Below the pieces are notes generated by a model that saw nothing but the letters and a program-made list of their open reading frames with translations, made no database searches and had not been told where the DNA came from. A stretch of 64,000 nucleotides of DNA from Acinetobacter ursingii DSM 16037 = CIP 107286. GTDB lineage: Bacteria > Pseudomonadota > Gammaproteobacteria > Pseudomonadales > Moraxellaceae. The translations under genes were made by a program, and so were the position numbers. The DNA is taken from contig NZ_KB849717.1 in assembly GCF_000368825.1 (NCBI RefSeq), positions 362,726 to 426,725 of the forward strand. Reading direction: 5' to 3'. Below, piece by piece: positions 30,738-39,425 of the stretch (position 1 is its first letter; each line of letters opens with the position of its first letter).

Positions 30738-31634
30738 TTAAAAATTACGAATACCTGCAATTCCGTAAGCGCCATCCTGCTGTACTTTGACAAGATCATC
30801 AGGATGTAACCCGCCCAGTGCAAAAACTAAAATATGAGTGTGTTTCGTCCATTGCGCCAAAGTTTCCCATCCTAAAGCTTTGCGCTCTGGATGGGTTTGT
30901 GTGGTCTGGATTGGACTGATCAACACCGCATCGCAGCCAATTTGCTCGGCATGTTGCAACGCAACCAGATCATGACAGGCAGCGATATAACGCTTACTTT
31001 GTTGCAAATCCCCTTTTCGCAGTTGCATCAATTGATGTTGCTTAAGATGCAAAGTCTTTATCGAGGGTGTTAAATCGCTGGGCATTTTTTGAAAATGCTC
31101 AATATTGATTATCAGTTTTTGTAAATTTTCTGATGAGTATCGATGCAAATCTTCAGCTAAAAACTGATCTGGTTCTACCCTCCAGTAAAAAAGTGACTTT
31201 GCCTCTGGTCGAAAGTCGGATAATTGATGACTAATTTTGATGTAATGCGGCCAAACTAAACGCTGAATAATCGAATCATTGGCTTTGGGGAAATTGAGCT
31301 TCGTTAATTGTTCACGTGCATACCACGTCCACGGTTGCTGAATCAGCTGCATTAAGTCGTCAGGGACATAGGCATAAAACAGATGAAGATTAACCACAAT
31401 ATCGTCATATTCATGCTGAATACGATCAAACGCATACCACTGCGATAACCCAATACCTACTTCCTCATAAATCTCACGGCGACACGCCTCTTCAGGACTT
31501 TCTCCTGATTCAACCTTGCCACCTGGAAATTCATATTTATTGCCTTGATGTTGCTTTGCTTGGCGCCAGCCTACCAATACTTTTCCGCGATGTAATAACA
31601 GCCCAATAGCAATATCGATCACAGGTTTTGACAT
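30738..31634 (-). CDS. Nudix (MutT) hydrolase fused to a thiamine-phosphate-synthase-like domain
   Basis: The 298-residue protein has a MutT Nudix domain (residues 1-130) with the full box GGKVESGESPEEACRREIYE-EVG near residues 37-59. This is expected to hydrolyse oxidised nucleotides such as 8-oxo-dGTP. Residues 175-298 form a ThiE-like half barrel (KRYIAACHDLVALQHAEQIG, DAVLISPIQTT, ALGGLHPDDLVKVQQDGAYG). The same fusion is known in Pseudomonas. The ThiE part lacks an obvious full active site, so thiamine synthesis is doubtful. The frame extends to 31664, but GGAAG before the ATG at 31634 supports that start. Confidence 0.88.
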   Translation of the reverse strand: MSKPVIDIAIGLLLHRGKVLVGWRQAKQHQGNKYEFPGGKVESGESPEEACRREIYEEVGIGLSQWYAFDRIQHEYDDIVVNLHLFYAYVPDDLMQLIQQPWTWYAREQLTKLNFPKANDSIIQRLVWPHYIKISHQLSDFRPEAKSLFYWRVEPDQFLAEDLHRYSSENLQKLIINIEHFQKMPSDLTPSIKTLHLKQHQLMQLRKGDLQQSKRYIAACHDLVALQHAEQIGCDAVLISPIQTTQTHPERKALGWETLAQWTKHTHILVFALGGLHPDDLVKVQQDGAYGIAGIRNF

Positions 31635-31706
31635 AGCGTTTAGATCTTCCTCAATTTTACCCAAGTGTAAGCAAATTTTATTTTTTATAAAATATTCATT
31701 TTTTGA

Positions 31707-31740
31707 TTGACAGGCCTATTCGATAATGATTATCATTTGA
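31707..31740 (+). promoter_or_regulatory. Fur-controlled promoter of hemP
   Basis: A -35 TTGACA (31707-31712) and a -10 TATCAT (31731-31736) are 18 bases apart. The Fur box GATAATGATTATCATTTGA (31722-31740) covers the -10 and matches the GATAATGATAATCATTATC consensus at most positions. Iron-bound Fur should block this promoter. Confidence 0.85.
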
Positions 31741-31772
31741 ATCGTTAGCTAAAACACCACGGAGCACAACAA

Positions 31773-31943
31773 ATGAACGCACCTTTTAACCTATTTACTC
31801 GTAGCAACGAAACAGCTCAATCTTTGCCAATGTTGCATTCTAACAATCTATTTGCCCTAGGTCGTGAAATTCGCATTATGCATGCCGGTGAAGAATACCG
31901 CTTACGCTTAACTCGTAACAACCGTTTGATTCTAACTAAATAA
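31773..31943 (+). CDS. hemP: Hemin uptake protein HemP
   Basis: A 56-codon gene reads MNAPFNLFTRSNETAQ at the start and ends GEEYRLRLTRNNRLILTK. The stretch REIRIMHAGEEYRLRLTRN is the HemP family signature (E/G-R-x-x-x-I-x-H-x-G-x-x-Y-x-L-R-x-T-R). GGAG 8 bases before the ATG is a good ribosome-binding site. HemP proteins are small iron-repressed factors; in other proteobacteria they act as activators of haem-uptake genes. Here it stands alone, with its own Fur-box promoter and terminator; no haem receptor gene is adjacent. Confidence 0.9.
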   Translation: MNAPFNLFTRSNETAQSLPMLHSNNLFALGREIRIMHAGEEYRLRLTRNNRLILTK

Positions 31944-31992
31944 TTAGAAAAACCGTCTAAAATAATAACACTCGTGGGCAAATAAAATATAT

Positions 31993-32023
31993 AAACAGTA
32001 TGGCTTGAGCCATACTGTTTTTC
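31993..32023 (+). terminator. Intrinsic terminator of hemP
   Basis: AAACAGTATGGC and GCCATACTGTTT form a 12-bp stem with a TTGA loop followed by TTC-TTT, 50 bases after hemP. Confidence 0.88.
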
Positions 32024-32080
32024 TTTGTGAATAGTCTAAATATTACCTACTAAATACTTTTTAAAACAGCATCTCCCACT

Positions 32081-33439
32081 TTAAGAAAGATCTAAATCTT
32101 CTGCTAAAGTAAACACAAGTTCTACCGTTAAACCACCCTGCTCAACGATATGAAAATCCAATTGTGCATGGTGCAGCATCACAATCTTTCGCGTGATGGA
32201 AAGCCCTAATCCCGAACCGCGCTGCCCTGTTCCCAAACCCCTAAAAAAACGTTGCCCTAAACGTTCAAAAATTTGCTGATCCATTTTCTCGCCATGATTG
32301 TGAATGCTTAAACGAATGCGCTGTGGTGGTATATTTTCAAGTTGAATATGGACTTGAGAATCACTAGGTGAATAACGAATGGCATTATCCAGCAGATTAC
32401 GGATACAGGTAAAAACCAGCTCATGATTCGCATAAATCTGAATCTGTGATACGTTAAAATCTGAAATAATTTCAATACCTTGATTTTCTGCAAACAAAGA
32501 CAATGCGGTGATGACTTCTATTATAATTTCATCTAGAGATAACCGCGTTTTTGCGAGTTGTTGTTCATGGGCAGGATCTAAACGTGCTAAAAGCAGTAAA
32601 TTTTCCAAAACCTGCGTACTGCGATCGACATCATTTTGAATTTGGCTTAAATCCTGTTTAAGTTGAGGAATATCATGATATTTTCGCTGAATCAATTGCA
32701 GGCGCATTTGTATGGCAGATAAAGGAGAACGTAATTCATGTGAAGCATCCGCAGTAAATGCCTGCTCTGCCAATAATGCCCGATCCAATCGATGCAGGAG
32801 TTGATTTAAAGAGTTGATTACAGGTTGAATTTCTGTAGGCATGTGTGGCGTGACAATGGGTTGTAAAGCCTGCGCCGATTTGTGTTCTATAGATTGAGAT
32901 AAATTACGTAAACTCGCCAGATCACGGCGAATCCCCCACCGCATCAATCCCCATTGTAATAACCATAAAATGATCAGAACCACCAAGTACCAGATCAGGC
33001 TTTGCCATAGCTCATCAAAGCGCGCAGATAAAGGCTGAATCACAATAGATATGAGTCCTGTTTCAGCTTTATCCTGCCGATAAATACGCCAAAGCTGTCC
33101 ATCTTTCCATCGCAAGGAAAAATCTGTTTCGGCGTCTAAATTTAGAGCTAAAGCATCATGATCTGCGGATTGGCTGAGCAGTTGATGATTCCAATACAAG
33201 ACATATTGCAGATCGAACTCATCACTTAATTCATCCAATTGCTGACCTGAAGGTAAATGCACATCAGAAAGCAGCAACATATCTGAAACTTCGTCCATGA
33301 TTTCATCTTGTACTTTCATGGTGTGATAACAGGTCAAAAACACCAGCAACATAAAAGCAATTACGCCTGCAATCACGCCACTCCATAGCGTTGTTCTGAT
33401 TAGTTTGGACTGTAATGACAAAGAGACGGGACGATTCAT
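32081..33439 (-). CDS. qseC: Sensor histidine kinase, QseC-like
   Basis: The 452-residue membrane kinase has two helices (about residues 14-38 and 156-176) flanking a periplasmic domain of about 120 residues, then a HAMP linker. The phosphorylated His is in DASHELRSPLSAIQMRL (about residue 243), the N box in RNLLDNAIRYSP, and the G boxes in GQRGSGLGLSITRKI. It starts 3 bases after the response-regulator stop, so the pair is translated together. The gene order ygiW-qseB-qseC is as in E. coli, hence the name; the signal is not known. PmrB-like function is an alternative. Confidence 0.88.
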   Translation of the reverse strand: MNRPVSLSLQSKLIRTTLWSGVIAGVIAFMLLVFLTCYHTMKVQDEIMDEVSDMLLLSDVHLPSGQQLDELSDEFDLQYVLYWNHQLLSQSADHDALALNLDAETDFSLRWKDGQLWRIYRQDKAETGLISIVIQPLSARFDELWQSLIWYLVVLIILWLLQWGLMRWGIRRDLASLRNLSQSIEHKSAQALQPIVTPHMPTEIQPVINSLNQLLHRLDRALLAEQAFTADASHELRSPLSAIQMRLQLIQRKYHDIPQLKQDLSQIQNDVDRSTQVLENLLLLARLDPAHEQQLAKTRLSLDEIIIEVITALSLFAENQGIEIISDFNVSQIQIYANHELVFTCIRNLLDNAIRYSPSDSQVHIQLENIPPQRIRLSIHNHGEKMDQQIFERLGQRFFRGLGTGQRGSGLGLSITRKIVMLHHAQLDFHIVEQGGLTVELVFTLAEDLDLS

Positions 33440-33442
33440 TAT

Positions 33443-34099
33443 TTACTCACCCATTCGATAGCCCAAACCACGAATGGTTTTAATCAAAGTTGCACCGATT
33501 TTTTTACGCAACTGATAAATATAAACTTCAATCGCGTTACTTTCGATTTCCTCACCCCATGCATAAAGCGATTCTTCAAGTTGTTCACGCCTTACAATCC
33601 GTTCAGGGTATTGCATTAATTTATATAAAATCTGAAATTCTTTAGCGGTTAAATCCACAATGTGCTGATCTAGCAATACCGTTTTAGCATGGGTATCCAG
33701 TTTGAGTTGTTTCCATTCTAAAATATGGCTATTTGCACGTTGTTGGGAACGTAACTGAGCGCGTACGCGAGCAGAAAGTTCATCCAGACTAAAAGGCTTA
33801 ACCAGATAGTCATTTGCCCCCAAATCCAACCCTGTCACTCGATCTTCAATCGTATCTTTGGCAGTGATAAAAATAACGGGCGTGATCGGCTGATGCTTGC
33901 GTAAGGCGAGTAATACATCATCCCCTGTCGCTTTAGGTAAACCTCGATCTAGCAAAATACAGTCATACTGGTGTTGTTCAATGGCAGCAATCGCATAATC
34001 GCCACGTTCAACCCAATCCACACGATAGCCATCCATTTCGAGCCATGATTTGATACTTTCGGCTTGGGAACAATCGTCTTCAGCTATTAATATGCGCAT
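33443..34099 (-). CDS. qseB: OmpR-family response regulator, QseB-like
   Basis: The 218-residue protein has a receiver domain with acidic residues at 7-9 (AEDD), the phosphoacceptor Asp51 in CILLDRGLP and Lys in FLVKPFS-like YLVKPFSLDEL. The C-terminal winged helix shows DLTAKEFQILYKLMQYPERI and SNAIEVYIYQLRKKIG. The ATG at 34099 is preceded by GAGATCGCAC and is favoured over an upstream start at 34123. It controls promoters together with the adjacent kinase. A terminator hairpin separates it from the upstream ygiW-like gene. Confidence 0.92.
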   Translation of the reverse strand: MRILIAEDDCSQAESIKSWLEMDGYRVDWVERGDYAIAAIEQHQYDCILLDRGLPKATGDDVLLALRKHQPITPVIFITAKDTIEDRVTGLDLGANDYLVKPFSLDELSARVRAQLRSQQRANSHILEWKQLKLDTHAKTVLLDQHIVDLTAKEFQILYKLMQYPERIVRREQLEESLYAWGEEIESNAIEVYIYQLRKKIGATLIKTIRGLGYRMGE

Positions 34100-34150
34100 G
34101 TGCGATCTCAAGTGCTTTATCATTAAATAGATCTGTTTTCACTATAAAGT

Positions 34151-34186
34151 AAAAAAACCGCAAATCCAAAATCAGACATGCGGTTT
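34151..34186 (-). terminator. Terminator/attenuator between ygiW-like gene and qseB
   Basis: On the minus strand AAACCGCA/TGCGGTTT (8 bp, 16-base loop) is followed by TTTTTTTAC. It would end much of the ygiW transcript before qseBC, allowing different levels of the two parts. Confidence 0.75.
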
Positions 34187-34215
34187 CTCTGGAGGAGAAC
34201 ATTTAGGGTCTAGTG

Positions 34216-34575
34216 TTAAAATTGAACGCTATCCACATCAATTTCAACACGTTTTGTCGGGATACGGTCAATATCAACTTCACCAATCAAAGTGACGGTC
34301 GTAGTGGGTGAAATTGCACGACCTTGCCATAATTCATCATCAATATCGACTGTAATCGTGCCTGTAGCATCTCGGAATTGATATTTTTCATCTCCCAAAG
34401 ATTTAACCACCTGCCCTTTAAGCATTACAGGCGCATCATCTTTCATGGTCAAAGCTTGCTTCACACTTGTCATTTTTGTTGGCGCTAAAGCAGACTGATT
34501 AACAGGTGTCTGTGCAGATACATAACCCGTGGTTGCTAAAGTTGCAGCTAATAAGATATTACGCATCATATTCAT
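34216..34575 (-). CDS. ygiW: YgiW/YdeI-family periplasmic stress protein (OB fold)
   Basis: The 119-residue product has a signal peptide (MNMMRNILLAATLATTGYVSA) and the BOF/OB-fold signature MLKGQVVKSLGDEKYQFRD, ITVDIDDELW and VTLIGEVDIDRIPTKRVEID. Family members protect against peroxide, metal or antimicrobial peptide stress by an unclear mechanism. The ATG at 34575 has GAGGTCATTAAA in front; the frame extends further upstream without a good start. It leads the ygiW-qseB-qseC cluster, a known arrangement in enterobacteria. Confidence 0.9.
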   Translation of the reverse strand: MNMMRNILLAATLATTGYVSAQTPVNQSALAPTKMTSVKQALTMKDDAPVMLKGQVVKSLGDEKYQFRDATGTITVDIDDELWQGRAISPTTTVTLIGEVDIDRIPTKRVEIDVDSVQF

Positions 34576-34680
34576 TTTAATGACCTCATTGGTGTCGGTG
34601 TATCGAGTTGATTCATTCAATACGCATAAATTAAACAAACAACATGAGGTGAATCTTAGGAAAATTTGCGCTTAGGCTAT

Positions 34681-36438
34681 TTAGCTGAGTGGAACAACAC
34701 GCAAAACCTCTTCTAGCGTGGTAACGCCTTCAATCACTTTACGCGCACCTGCAATGCGTAATGGTTCTACACCTTCTTTTTTAGTTTGGGCACGTAATTC
34801 ATTTAAGGTCGCATGGGCACTAATTAAATGTTTAACTTCAGTACTCACAGGCATAAACTCATAAATACCAACACGTCCTTTGTAACCCGTGTTACGACAT
34901 GCTTCACAGCCCACTGCACAATAGACAGTTTCAGGCATATCCATAATGTAATCAAAAGTCAGGTGTTCCCAATCCTGTTCATTAATCTCGGTTTGCACTT
35001 TGCAATGCGGGCATAACTTTCTGACCAGACGTTGTGCCAATACACCCAAAATAGTTGCGGCAGTCAGAAATGGCTGGACACCAAGATCATGCAATCGAGT
35101 TAAACTGGAGGGTGCATCATTGGTATGTAAGGTGGAAAGTACCAAATGACCTGTTAATGCTGCTTGTATTGCCATATTGGCGGTATCCTGATCACGCACC
35201 TCACCCACCATGATGATATCGGGGTCCTGACGCATTAAAGCTCGAACACCATCGGCAAAACCAAGTTCGATGGCAGGGTTGACCTGCATCTGATTAAAAC
35301 TGGGTTCCAACATTTCAATGGGGTCTTCAATGGTACAGACATTAACCTGTTCAGTTGCCAATTGTTTTAATGATGAATAAAGTGTCGTGGTTTTACCTGA
35401 ACCTGTCGGCCCCGTAACCAAAATAATGCCGTGACTGTGCTGAGTGAGTGTATTCCAGTCATTGAGTAAACGTCCTTCAAAGCCCAATTGCTGAAAACTG
35501 CGTACCAGAACTTCTGGATCAAAAATACGCATCACCATTTTTTCACCAAACGCAGTCGGCAAAGTCGAAAGACGTAGCTCTGTTTCTTGTCCTTTAGGTG
35601 TTCGGGTTTTTAATCGTCCATCCTGTGGTTTACGCTTTTCTGCAACATTGAGTCGTCCTAAAATTTTAATCCGCGCAATCACCGCAGTTAGAGTATTTGC
35701 AGGCATGTTATAAATGGTGTGCAAAACACCATCAATACGGAAACGAACCTTACCTGTATCTTTACGGGGTTCAAGGTGGATATCACTGGCACCCTGTTCA
35801 AAAGCAAATTGCAACACCCAATCGACTAGCTTGACGATGTGCTGATCATTAGCATCAGGGGTTTGCGTATCGCCTAATTGTAAAAGTGCTTCGACGCCTT
35901 TATTTTCCCGATCATAACTACCCGAATTTTGCGATGAATTGACCGCGCGACTGACCTGATAATATTCAACCAGATAACGATGTAACTGTTCAGGATTCAA
36001 AATCACCCGTTCAATTTTTTTCGGACTCAAGCTACGCTCAAGATTGACCAACCAGTCAGTCATAAATGGTTGGTCTGTCCCAATTAAAACTGAATCTGCT
36101 GTAATGCCTACGGCCAAAATTTTATTGCGTAAAGCAAACTCTTGTGACATCACCGAGGTTAATTTACCAACATCAGCTTTTAGTGGATCAATCACATAAA
36201 ATGCCAGCCCTGATTTTTCCGCGAGCCATTGACTTAAACGCGTGCTGTTTAATACTTTATCTGGTGATTGTTGGTCTTTAAGATTGAATTGGGCAATCCA
36301 TTGAATCGGGTGCCATTTCAACTGATCTTTCTGACGATGTGTGGTTTGAATCAATAATTTATCACGCTCAGTGATGCGCCCATCTTTTAATAGTTGTTCT
36401 AAACACCAAACCGTATCTATTTCAAAATTAAACTTCAT
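34681..36438 (-). CDS. GspE/PilB family secretion ATPase (orphan)
   Basis: The 585-residue protein has an N-terminal MshEN-like domain (1-150), then the ATPase with ASDIHLEPRKDTGKVRFRID, Walker A GPTGSGKTTTLYSSL (about residue 343-357), the Asp box TIEDPIEML, Walker B IIMVGEVRDQDTA and the His box LSTLHTNDAPSSLTRL. A zinc motif CPHC-(n)-CEAC is near residue 490-528. Such ATPases drive type II secretion or type IV pilus assembly in the cytoplasm. No other secretion or pilus genes are adjacent, so its machine must be encoded elsewhere. It could not be assigned to pilB or gspE. Confidence 0.9.
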   Translation of the reverse strand: MKFNFEIDTVWCLEQLLKDGRITERDKLLIQTTHRQKDQLKWHPIQWIAQFNLKDQQSPDKVLNSTRLSQWLAEKSGLAFYVIDPLKADVGKLTSVMSQEFALRNKILAVGITADSVLIGTDQPFMTDWLVNLERSLSPKKIERVILNPEQLHRYLVEYYQVSRAVNSSQNSGSYDRENKGVEALLQLGDTQTPDANDQHIVKLVDWVLQFAFEQGASDIHLEPRKDTGKVRFRIDGVLHTIYNMPANTLTAVIARIKILGRLNVAEKRKPQDGRLKTRTPKGQETELRLSTLPTAFGEKMVMRIFDPEVLVRSFQQLGFEGRLLNDWNTLTQHSHGIILVTGPTGSGKTTTLYSSLKQLATEQVNVCTIEDPIEMLEPSFNQMQVNPAIELGFADGVRALMRQDPDIIMVGEVRDQDTANMAIQAALTGHLVLSTLHTNDAPSSLTRLHDLGVQPFLTAATILGVLAQRLVRKLCPHCKVQTEINEQDWEHLTFDYIMDMPETVYCAVGCEACRNTGYKGRVGIYEFMPVSTEVKHLISAHATLNELRAQTKKEGVEPLRIAGARKVIEGVTTLEEVLRVVPLS

Positions 36439-36585
36439 TGTTATACCCCGAACACTCTACACAATATAGCAGAGTTCATTTGCAATGTATTTTTTAGTCT
36501 TTAAATTAGGGATATGCAGCCGCCCAAAATTGTTTTAAAGTGCCATAAAAAGCACCAATAAAATATCCAGATCATAGGCGGCTAA

Positions 36586-37524
36586 ATGAGTTCAATTGCA
36601 TTTAAAAACTTTCATGACGCAGGACAAGCAGTACTGCATTTTTTACGTCAAAAATTTGGATTTGATTTATGGATGATCACGCGTGTAGAGGGCAATGACT
36701 GGATCGTATTACAGGCCGAAGATCATGGTTATGATGTCAAACCTGGCCGCGTTTTTAACTGGGCAGATTCGTTTTGCTCACATATGGTACAAGGACACGC
36801 ACCACGAATTGCGCCACGTTCTGAAGATGTTCCACTTTACGCTTCTGCACCCATTGCCCAACAAGTCAATATTAAAGCCTATATCGGACAACCTCTGGTT
36901 AAAGAAGATGGCAGTCTATTTGGTACCTTATGTGCGATTGATCCAGAGCCCAAGTCTGAAAAAATTATTGAAGATGGTGGTTTGGTTGAATTATTTGGTA
37001 ATTTACTCAGCCATATTTTACAGCGTGAAATCCGCGAAAATGAACAAATTCGTTTACATGAACGCCTACAAAACGAAGCTGTCATTGATGCCATGACGGG
37101 TGTCTATAACCGCCGCGGCTGGAATCAATTCATTTGTACAGAAGAAGAACGTTGTAAAACCTATGGACATCCTGCTGCTGTTTTCATGATTGATTTGAAT
37201 GGCTTAAAAGCAATCAATGACCAACAAGGCCATGCCGAGGGTGATCGTTTTATTGAACAAGCTGCTTTTATTTTAAGAAATTCACTACGTCAGGAAGATT
37301 TACTGGCACGTTTAGGTGGCGATGAATTTGGAATCCTGATACTGGGTCATGACCATGATCATCTGGAACAATTAAAACAACGCTTACTGGAACATTTGGC
37401 AGATGCTAAAATCAGTGCTGCGATTGGTTATGCAATGCGCCATCCAAGTCAGGGGCTGGAAGACGCATGTAAATACGCTGATCAGCAAATGTATATCCAT
37501 AAGCAACAGTGTAAAGCAGACTAA
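36586..37524 (+). CDS. Diguanylate cyclase with GAF sensor domain
   Basis: The 312-residue cytosolic protein has an N-terminal GAF domain (about residues 8-150; GQPLVKEDGSLFGTLCAIDP is typical). The GGDEF domain follows with DAMTGVYNRRGWNQFI and the intact active-site motif RLGGDEFGILIL near residue 245. It should make cyclic-di-GMP from two GTP. No EAL domain is present, and I see no RxxD inhibitory site right before GGDEF. It is monocistronic, divergent from the GspE-like gene. Confidence 0.92.
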   Translation: MSSIAFKNFHDAGQAVLHFLRQKFGFDLWMITRVEGNDWIVLQAEDHGYDVKPGRVFNWADSFCSHMVQGHAPRIAPRSEDVPLYASAPIAQQVNIKAYIGQPLVKEDGSLFGTLCAIDPEPKSEKIIEDGGLVELFGNLLSHILQREIRENEQIRLHERLQNEAVIDAMTGVYNRRGWNQFICTEEERCKTYGHPAAVFMIDLNGLKAINDQQGHAEGDRFIEQAAFILRNSLRQEDLLARLGGDEFGILILGHDHDHLEQLKQRLLEHLADAKISAAIGYAMRHPSQGLEDACKYADQQMYIHKQQCKAD

Positions 37525-37535
37525 AATAATGCTGC

Positions 37536-38252
37536 TCATTCAGTAAAATGAACAATCTCAATGTATTGTTCATTCACACTGAAACTGACATCAAACTGAG
37601 CAAATTTCATTTTATAAATCCGCTCAGGATCGTCCTGATACGCAGGTCGTGGGTCAAGAGACAATACTTGTTCAAGCTCATCCACAATCTGAACCGTCAG
37701 TTTTTTCTCATCTAAATATTTTTGTCGTAGCGCATCAGCATCCGTTGTCCACATGACTTTTTTTCTCGCGGGTTCATGCTGTGCATAGCCACTTTGCGCA
37801 TTTTCGATGGCATCTGAATAATGAATATAAGGTTTAATATCTAAAATAGGCGTTCCATTCAGTAAATCACTGCCTGTCACATAAATACGAAGTGTTTTGT
37901 CTATTTTTTCAATTGATTTAAATTGCACCACAGATAACCCAATCGGCGCAGGTCGATACATACTACGGGTCGCAAATACACCGATTTTTTTATTACCACC
38001 CAAACGCGGTGGGCGCACTTGCGGACGAAATTTTTCAAGCTCCTGCTGATGTTTATTGTCATGAAACTGCCAAATCAGCCACAAATGACTAAATTCCTCG
38101 ATACCTTCAAATGCCAATGGATCATTATAGGGTTCATACATTTCAATATACGATTCGACCTGCACCAGATTAGGCTGGCGCGGAATACCAAACTTTTCAC
38201 GGTAAGGCGAATGCATGCTGCCAATGATTGGCAAATTTACAGAATTCATCAT
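37536..38252 (-). CDS. trmO: tRNA (N6-threonylcarbamoyladenosine37-N6)-methyltransferase TrmO
   Basis: The 238-residue protein begins with NLPIIGSMHSPYREKFGIPRQ and has FEGIEEFSHLWLIWQFHDN, IGVFATRSMYRPAPIGLSVV and TPILDIKPYIHYSDAI, the TsaA/YaeB (TrmO) signatures. It methylates t6A37 in tRNAs using SAM. Three starts are possible in a GTG-ATG-ATG run; I chose the first ATG. It converges on the diguanylate cyclase gene with 11 bases between stops. It is one of three tRNA-modification genes in the window. Confidence 0.94.
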   Translation of the reverse strand: MMNSVNLPIIGSMHSPYREKFGIPRQPNLVQVESYIEMYEPYNDPLAFEGIEEFSHLWLIWQFHDNKHQQELEKFRPQVRPPRLGGNKKIGVFATRSMYRPAPIGLSVVQFKSIEKIDKTLRIYVTGSDLLNGTPILDIKPYIHYSDAIENAQSGYAQHEPARKKVMWTTDADALRQKYLDEKKLTVQIVDELEQVLSLDPRPAYQDDPERIYKMKFAQFDVSFSVNEQYIEIVHFTE

Positions 38253-38353
38253 CACTTTTTCTTATAAACACAATTAAATATATTCAGTTTATCGAGAATG
38301 ATTTTAGATTAGAATAGCAACCTGTTTTCTTTTGATCGTGATTGAGACCTTTA

Positions 38354-39133
38354 ATGGCTGCTTTTAACGTTGAACGCATCACCCATGTTCACCACTGGAA
38401 TGACACTCTTTTTAGTTTTAAAACCACACGCGACACCGCACTGCGTTTTAAAAATGGTCAGTTCGTCATGATCGGGCTTGAGGTCAATGGCAAACCATTA
38501 ATGCGTGCCTACTCAATTGCCAGTGCTAATTATGAAGAAGAACTTGAGTTTTTCTCAATTAAGGTTCAAGACGGTCCACTCACTTCGATTTTACAAAAAG
38601 TACAAGTGGGCGATGAAATTTTGATTTCTAAAAAGCCGACAGGTACTTTGGTACATGATGATATTAATCCAGGTAAAAACCTGTATTTCCTTTCTTCAGG
38701 TACAGGTCTTGCACCATTCTTATCGTTAATTCGTGATCCTGAAACTTATGAAAAATTTGAAAAAGTGATTTTGGTTCATGGTACACGCTGGATTAGTGAA
38801 TTGGCTTACCAAGATCTAATTTTGAATGAATTGCCAAATAATGAATGGTTTGAAGAATTAGACATCAAAAACAAATTGATCTACTACCCAACTGTGACAC
38901 GTGAACCATTTGAAAATGAAGGTCGTGTCACCACTGCCATTGAAACGGGCGCATTATTTGAAAAAATTGGTTTACCACCATTTAACCCAGAAACTGACCG
39001 TGCGATGCTTTGTGGTAGCCCACATTTCTTAACTGATGTAGCTGCACTTTTAGACAAAGCGGGTCTTAAAGAATCTCCGCGTATGGGCGTTTTAGGCGAT
39101 TACGTAATTGAACGTGCATTCGTTGAAAAATAA
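38354..39133 (+). CDS. fpr: Ferredoxin-NADP+ reductase
   Basis: The 259-residue FAD enzyme has the flavin-binding RAYSIASANYEEELEFFSI, the NADP site SSGTGLAPFLSLIRD (about residues 110-124) and CGSPHFLTDV. It ends IERAFVEK, the aromatic-plus-tail ending typical of bacterial subclass I Fpr. It moves electrons between NADPH and ferredoxin or flavodoxin. A TTG four codons upstream extends the frame, but ATG at 38354 fits the family start. It is followed by a strong terminator. Confidence 0.95.
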   Translation: MAAFNVERITHVHHWNDTLFSFKTTRDTALRFKNGQFVMIGLEVNGKPLMRAYSIASANYEEELEFFSIKVQDGPLTSILQKVQVGDEILISKKPTGTLVHDDINPGKNLYFLSSGTGLAPFLSLIRDPETYEKFEKVILVHGTRWISELAYQDLILNELPNNEWFEELDIKNKLIYYPTVTREPFENEGRVTTAIETGALFEKIGLPPFNPETDRAMLCGSPHFLTDVAALLDKAGLKESPRMGVLGDYVIERAFVEK

Positions 39134-39150
39134 TCTGCCTTCATGACCCA

Positions 39151-39180
39151 AAAAACCGAGAAAAATTTCTCGGTTTTTTT
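39151..39180 (+). terminator. Intrinsic terminator of fpr
   Basis: AAAAACCGAGAAA and TTTCTCGGTTTTT form a 13-bp perfect repeat followed by T's, 17 bases after fpr. Confidence 0.93.
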
Positions 39181-39352
39181 ATATTCATTATTTTTGAAGC
39201 TTTTTATTTTGAAAGATATCCACTAGATTTGGCGACTTGGTATCTGTCTGTTTATCTAAAAAGTTGCTGCATCCACCACCGAAATTATTGCTGTTTTTCC
39301 AGATCAAAACAATTTTTTCTGTAAGGTGCTATCAAAACTATTCAATATTAAA

Positions 39353-39384
39353 TAAAAAACCCAAATTCTTAGCAAGAATTTGGG
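39353..39384 (-). terminator. Intrinsic terminator of the isochorismatase-family gene
   Basis: On the minus strand CCCAAATTCTT/AAGAATTTGGG (11 bp, 3-base loop) is followed by TTTTTTATT, 41 bases after the stop. Confidence 0.9.
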
Positions 39385-39425
39385 CTCATGATTCTATATT
39401 TATAATCAAATAAAATTAATATATC

